NCBI GenBank assembly: GCA_018895795.1
Contig: JAHINZ010000246.1
Coordinates: 1 to 10,455 of the forward strand
Reading direction: 5' to 3'
Source of the DNA: Alphaproteobacteria bacterium
GTDB lineage: Bacteria; Pseudomonadota; Alphaproteobacteria; Caulobacterales; Caulobacteraceae
Length of the DNA stretch: 10,455 bases
In this document: piece by piece, positions 8,114 through 10,455 of the stretch
How the letters are laid out: every line of letters begins with the position of its first letter
Position numbering within the stretch: position 1 is the first letter of the stretch
The notes under the pieces: generated by a model
The model's input: the letters and a program-made list of their open reading frames with translations, nothing else
Database searches by the model: none
Told to the model about the DNA's origin: nothing
Translations under genes and position numbers: made by a program

Positions 8114-8770
8114 CTACAGGCGTTTGACGGCGTCGAGAAACGCCGTGATCAGAGCGGGGTCCTTTAGGCCGGGACCGCGCTCCACGCCAGAGGAAACGTC
8201 CACCAGGGGCGCGCCGGAGGCCGCGACGGCCTCGGCGACATTCCACGGATCCAGACCGCCGGCCAGGAAATGCGGCCGGGCGAAGCGCCGGTCGGCCAGC
8301 AGGGTCCAGTCGAAGCGCGCGCCGGCGCCGCCGGGCATTGCCGCGCCCTCCACGGGGCGGGCGTCGAACAGGAACCGCTCGGCGACGGTCTCGAAGGCGC
8401 GAGCCTGATCGACGTCCGAAGCCGACGAGACGGGAAAGGCCTTGATCACCCCGACGCCGGACCGGGCGGCGATCTGGCCCACCCGCGACGGGGTTTCCTT
8501 GCCGTGGACCTGGATCAGGTCGGGCGACATCGTCGCCATCAGCCGGTCGATCAGGGCGTCGTCGGGGTCAACGGTGACAGCCACCGTCTTCACCGCCCCG
8601 CCGCGCCCACTCCTGCCTTGAAGCGGGGCGACCAGTCGGGCGGCGGCCTCGGGCGTCAGGTTGCGCGGGCTCCTGTCAAAGAACACGAAGCCCAGATAGG
8701 CCGCGCCGCCGTCGACGGCGGCGGTCACCGCCTCGGGCGTCGACAGGCCGCAGATCTTGGCGCGGGTCAT
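8114..8770 (-). CDS. trpF: Phosphoribosylanthranilate isomerase
   Basis: The 218-residue (beta/alpha)8 enzyme performs the Amadori rearrangement of phosphoribosylanthranilate, the third step of tryptophan synthesis. Catalytic Cys7 is in KICGLS and the catalytic acid Asp136 in FLFDARP. Also present are LGFVFFDRSPRNLTPEAA (26-43), DLIQVHGKE (84-92), FLAGGLDPWNVAEA, and the phosphate-binding VDVSSGVERGPGLKD near the C-terminus. The start at ATG 8770 is forced: an in-frame TAG lies three codons upstream. No strong ribosome site is visible, but a 10-codon frame (8799-8767) ends in an ATGA overlap with the start, so coupling is possible. It is the first gene of the trpFBA-accD-folC run. Confidence 0.96.
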   Translation of the reverse strand: MTRAKICGLSTPEAVTAAVDGGAAYLGFVFFDRSPRNLTPEAAARLVAPLQGRSGRGGAVKTVAVTVDPDDALIDRLMATMSPDLIQVHGKETPSRVGQIAARSGVGVIKAFPVSSASDVDQARAFETVAERFLFDARPVEGAAMPGGAGARFDWTLLADRRFARPHFLAGGLDPWNVAEAVAASGAPLVDVSSGVERGPGLKDPALITAFLDAVKRL

Positions 8771-8814
8771 TGGGCGCTAGTCTTGAAGGGCGAGCTCATG
8801 ATCCTCGGGAGGTA

Positions 8815-8850
8815 CGGCGCGGGCGCTCCGGTGACAAGGGGCCCGCGCCG
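8815..8850. promoter_or_regulatory. Perfect 10-bp inverted repeat in the leader of trpF
   Basis: CGGCGCGGGC (8815-8824) and GCCCGCGCCG (8841-8850) are exact reverse complements separated by 16 bases. They lie between the stop of the hydrolase gene and trpF. There is no T tail on the minus strand, so this is a weak candidate for a classical intrinsic terminator. It could be a factor-assisted terminator, an operator or an mRNA leader hairpin. A poor promoter-like pair (TTGTCAC in the loop, CGTACCTC just after the stem) overlaps it. Confidence 0.5.
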
Positions 8851-8857
8851 GATGAAG

Positions 8858-9772
8858 CTAGTGGCCGGCCCCGGCGTGGGCCGGGACGTCGGCCCGCCAA
8901 TGGAAGCCCGCGCCCGCCGTCTCGATCTCGCCAAGGCCCGGGAACGGGAAGTGCGGCGCGAAGATCAAGGTGTGGTCGGCGCTGGTCTGCTTGAGCAGGG
9001 CCTGGCGGCTGGCGGTGGCGACCGGGGCGTCGCCGTCAAAGGCGATCACCCAGTCGGGCCGGGCCAGGGACACGATCGAGCTGTGGGCGGTGTCGCCGAT
9101 ATCCAGCAGGGTGCGGCCCTCGGAGGTGATTTCATAACCCACATGGCCGGGCGTATGGCCCTTGATGGCGATCGCCTTGACGCCCGGAAACAGCGTCGCG
9201 TCGGGCTCGAAGGTCTGGACCTGCGGGGCGATGGCCTCGACCAGGGCCTTCATCGGGGCCTGGCCGCGCAACGAGGCCCATTCGGCCGAGGCCATCCGGA
9301 TCACCGCCTTGGGGAAGGCCGAGCGACCGTCCGCGTCGAGCAGGCCGCCGACATGGTCGCCATGGCCGTGGGTGATCAGCACGTCGGTGACGTCGGCGGG
9401 GGTCGCGCCGGCCAGGGCCAGGCTCTGGATCAGCACGCCCTTGGCCTTGGGGCCCAGGCCGGTGTCCAGCAGAGCCAGGTGATCGGGCGTCCTGACCAGC
9501 AGGCCATCGACCGAGAGGTGGATCGCGTCGCCCGGCGCGCCGGCCTGGGTCAGCACCTTGGCGACATCGTCGGTCGAGGCGTTGATGGCGAACACCTTGC
9601 CGTTGTTGGGGGCCTGAAAGTCGGCGTCGCGCAGGGCGGTGACGGTGAACGCCCCGAGCGCGAAGCCCTTGGCCTCGGGCGCGACCGCCACGGGCGACTG
9701 GGCGGCGGCGGGGTGAACGGCGGCCAGGGCGGCGGTCATCAACAGGGCGGCGACGAGGCGTTTGGACGACAT
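8858..9772 (-). CDS. Exported metallo-beta-lactamase-fold hydrolase, methyl parathion hydrolase-like
   Basis: The 304-residue protein has a typical Sec signal peptide: MSSKRL, a hydrophobic stretch to about residue 19, then HPAAAQS with likely cleavage after Ala24. It should be periplasmic. The metal site is complete: THGHGDH (His135, His137, Asp139, His140), His206 in KGHTPGH, Asp227 in DIGDTAH and His274 in APHFPFPG. The overall layout (exported, GAFTVTALRDADF opening, ITHxHxDHVGGL, FPGxKAxxxxGHTPGH, HFPFPGLGEI ending) resembles the methyl parathion hydrolase / quorum-quenching lactonase branch as I remember it. The substrate cannot be told from sequence. The ribosome site GGAG (9782-9785) is 9 bases before ATG 9772. 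It is 87 bases upstream of trpF and 61 bases downstream of the kinase gene, with its own promoter candidate, so a link to tryptophan synthesis is not implied. Confidence 0.88.
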   Translation of the reverse strand: MSSKRLVAALLMTAALAAVHPAAAQSPVAVAPEAKGFALGAFTVTALRDADFQAPNNGKVFAINASTDDVAKVLTQAGAPGDAIHLSVDGLLVRTPDHLALLDTGLGPKAKGVLIQSLALAGATPADVTDVLITHGHGDHVGGLLDADGRSAFPKAVIRMASAEWASLRGQAPMKALVEAIAPQVQTFEPDATLFPGVKAIAIKGHTPGHVGYEITSEGRTLLDIGDTAHSSIVSLARPDWVIAFDGDAPVATASRQALLKQTSADHTLIFAPHFPFPGLGEIETAGAGFHWRADVPAHAGAGH

Positions 9773-9800
9773 GGGGGGCTTCTCCGGAACAGCGGCCCCT

Positions 9801-9828
9801 TAGGTAGGGCTCCGCGTCCATGCGGCAA
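9801..9828 (-). promoter_or_regulatory. Candidate sigma-73-type promoter for the hydrolase gene
   Basis: On the minus strand TTGCCGC (9828-9822, 6 of 7 to TTGaCgS) is followed after 13 bases by CCTACCTA (9808-9801), a partial match to GCtANAWC. It lies in the 61-base gap between the kinase stop and the hydrolase start, and the predicted transcript start, near 9794, is just ahead of the ribosome site. Its form resembles the trxA promoter candidate. Evidence is consensus similarity only. Confidence 0.4.
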
Positions 9829-9833
9829 GGCCC

Positions 9834-10454
9834 CTAGGCGCGGGGCGGGGCGGGGGCCAGAGGCGGGGACGGATCCGACAGGATGGCCCGCATCGCGCAG
9901 ACCAGGCCCTCGGGCCGATAGTCCATGGTCGCCGCGCCCTTCAGTTCGCCGCGCAGGCTGCGCTCGATCAGCCGCGAGCCGAAGCCCCGCCGCGTGGGCT
10001 CGCGCACCGGCGGGCCGCCCGTCTCGACCCAGGTCAGGTCCAGGGTCCGGGCGGCGGCGTCATAGGTCCAGCCCAGAGTCACCGCGCCCTCGGCGGTGGA
10101 CAGGGCGCCGTATTTCAGGGCGTTGGTGGCCAGCTCGTGGAAGATCAGCGCCATGGTCAGGGCCCCATTGGGGGGCAGCCAGACGGACGGGCCGTCGATA
10201 TGGATTCGGCCGGCCGCTTCGGTGAACGGCGCCAGGGCCCGCTCGGCCACGTCGCCCAGCCCGGCCCCGTGCCAGCTCTCGCGGGTCAGCACGTCGTGCA
10301 CCTGCGACAGCCCCATCAGCCGCGCCTCGAACTTCTGGAAGGCCACCGCCGGATCGGGCTCGGTCTTCAGGGTCTGGGCGGCCATCGACTGCACCGTGGC
10401 CAGGGTGTTCTTGACCCGGTGGTTCAGCTCATTGATCAGCAGTCGCAGCTGGCC
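9834..10454 (-). CDS. HWE-family sensor histidine kinase, C-terminal part (5' end outside window)
   Basis: The frame is open to the right edge; 206 residues are visible. They start in the phospho-acceptor helix: ELNHRVKNTLATVQSMA, with the phosphorylated His at visible residue 12. The ATP-binding domain follows with an N-box HELATNALKYGALS (about 106-119), whose leading His marks the HWE family, and the W-x-E motif in LTWVETGGPPV (about 139-150). The glycine loop is RRGFGSRLIERSLRGEL. The C-terminus is a short Pro/Ala tail (PSPPLAPAPPRA). HWE kinases autophosphorylate on His and typically have PAS, GAF or light-sensing N-terminal domains and act on response regulators; which sensor this one has is outside the window. 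No response regulator gene is visible. The downstream hydrolase has its own promoter candidate, so a functional link between the two is uncertain. Confidence 0.92.
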   Translation of the reverse strand, partial: GQLRLLINELNHRVKNTLATVQSMAAQTLKTEPDPAVAFQKFEARLMGLSQVHDVLTRESWHGAGLGDVAERALAPFTEAAGRIHIDGPSVWLPPNGALTMALIFHELATNALKYGALSTAEGAVTLGWTYDAAARTLDLTWVETGGPPVREPTRRGFGSRLIERSLRGELKGAATMDYRPEGLVCAMRAILSDPSPPLAPAPPRA

Positions 10455-10455
10455 C

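Noticed and set aside
8815..8850. The inverted repeat before trpF as a standard intrinsic terminator of the hydrolase gene.
   Set aside because: The stem is good but the loop is 16 bases and no T-rich tract follows on the minus strand, so I list it only as a regulatory inverted repeat.
8270..10225. A 651-codon open frame on the plus strand across trpF, the hydrolase and the kinase.
   Set aside because: It is antisense to three well-supported genes, crosses their boundaries, and its product is rich in Gly, Arg, His, Asp and Gln with no domain. This is the usual shadow frame of high-GC coding DNA.

Overview
This is a GC-rich window with the codon bias of an alphaproteobacterium. The gene content, gene order and protein sequences (AddA-TrxA next to a trpF-trpB-trpA-accD-folC cluster, and an HWE-type histidine kinase) point to Caulobacter or a close relative in the Caulobacterales. 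The GC-rich dispersed repeat between accD and folC and two promoter-like sites resembling the Caulobacter sigma-73 consensus fit that assignment. This is core chromosome. I see no tRNA or rRNA gene, CRISPR array, insertion sequence, phage gene or attachment site.

Layout. The plus strand (1-3404) carries the 3' five-sixths or so of addA, which enters from the left edge, and then thioredoxin trxA. The 128-base gap between them holds a good promoter candidate followed by a terminator-like hairpin. A strong intrinsic terminator follows trxA. Everything else is on the minus strand, convergent with trxA. Read in the direction of transcription, from the right edge leftward, it is: the 3' part of an HWE sensor kinase, an exported metallo-beta-lactamase-fold hydrolase with its own promoter candidate, trpF, trpB, trpA, accD, a roughly 106-base palindromic repeat, folC, and finally a 36-residue lysine-rich protein gene facing the trxA terminator.

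How the genes work together. trpF, trpB and trpA encode phosphoribosylanthranilate isomerase and the two subunits of tryptophan synthase. They form a tight unit with accD (carboxyltransferase subunit of acetyl-CoA carboxylase, 4 bases after trpA) and probably folC (folate polyglutamylation). Amino-acid, fatty-acid and folate supply are therefore likely co-transcribed. AddA is the helicase-nuclease subunit of the AddAB double-strand-break repair enzyme; addB would be expected upstream. TrxA is a general disulfide reductase.

No previously undescribed system is evident. The points most worth a second look are residue changes at normally invariant positions in tryptophan synthase (alpha Asp60 to Glu, beta Ser377 to Cys), the lost zinc-ribbon cysteines in AccD, the structured leaders of trxA and trpF, the repeat that supplies the folC leader, and the unannotated-size 36-residue gene. 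Intergenic gaps are all below 140 bases. The 110 bases between folC and the small gene (3523-3632) contain that gene's ribosome site and nothing else I can support.
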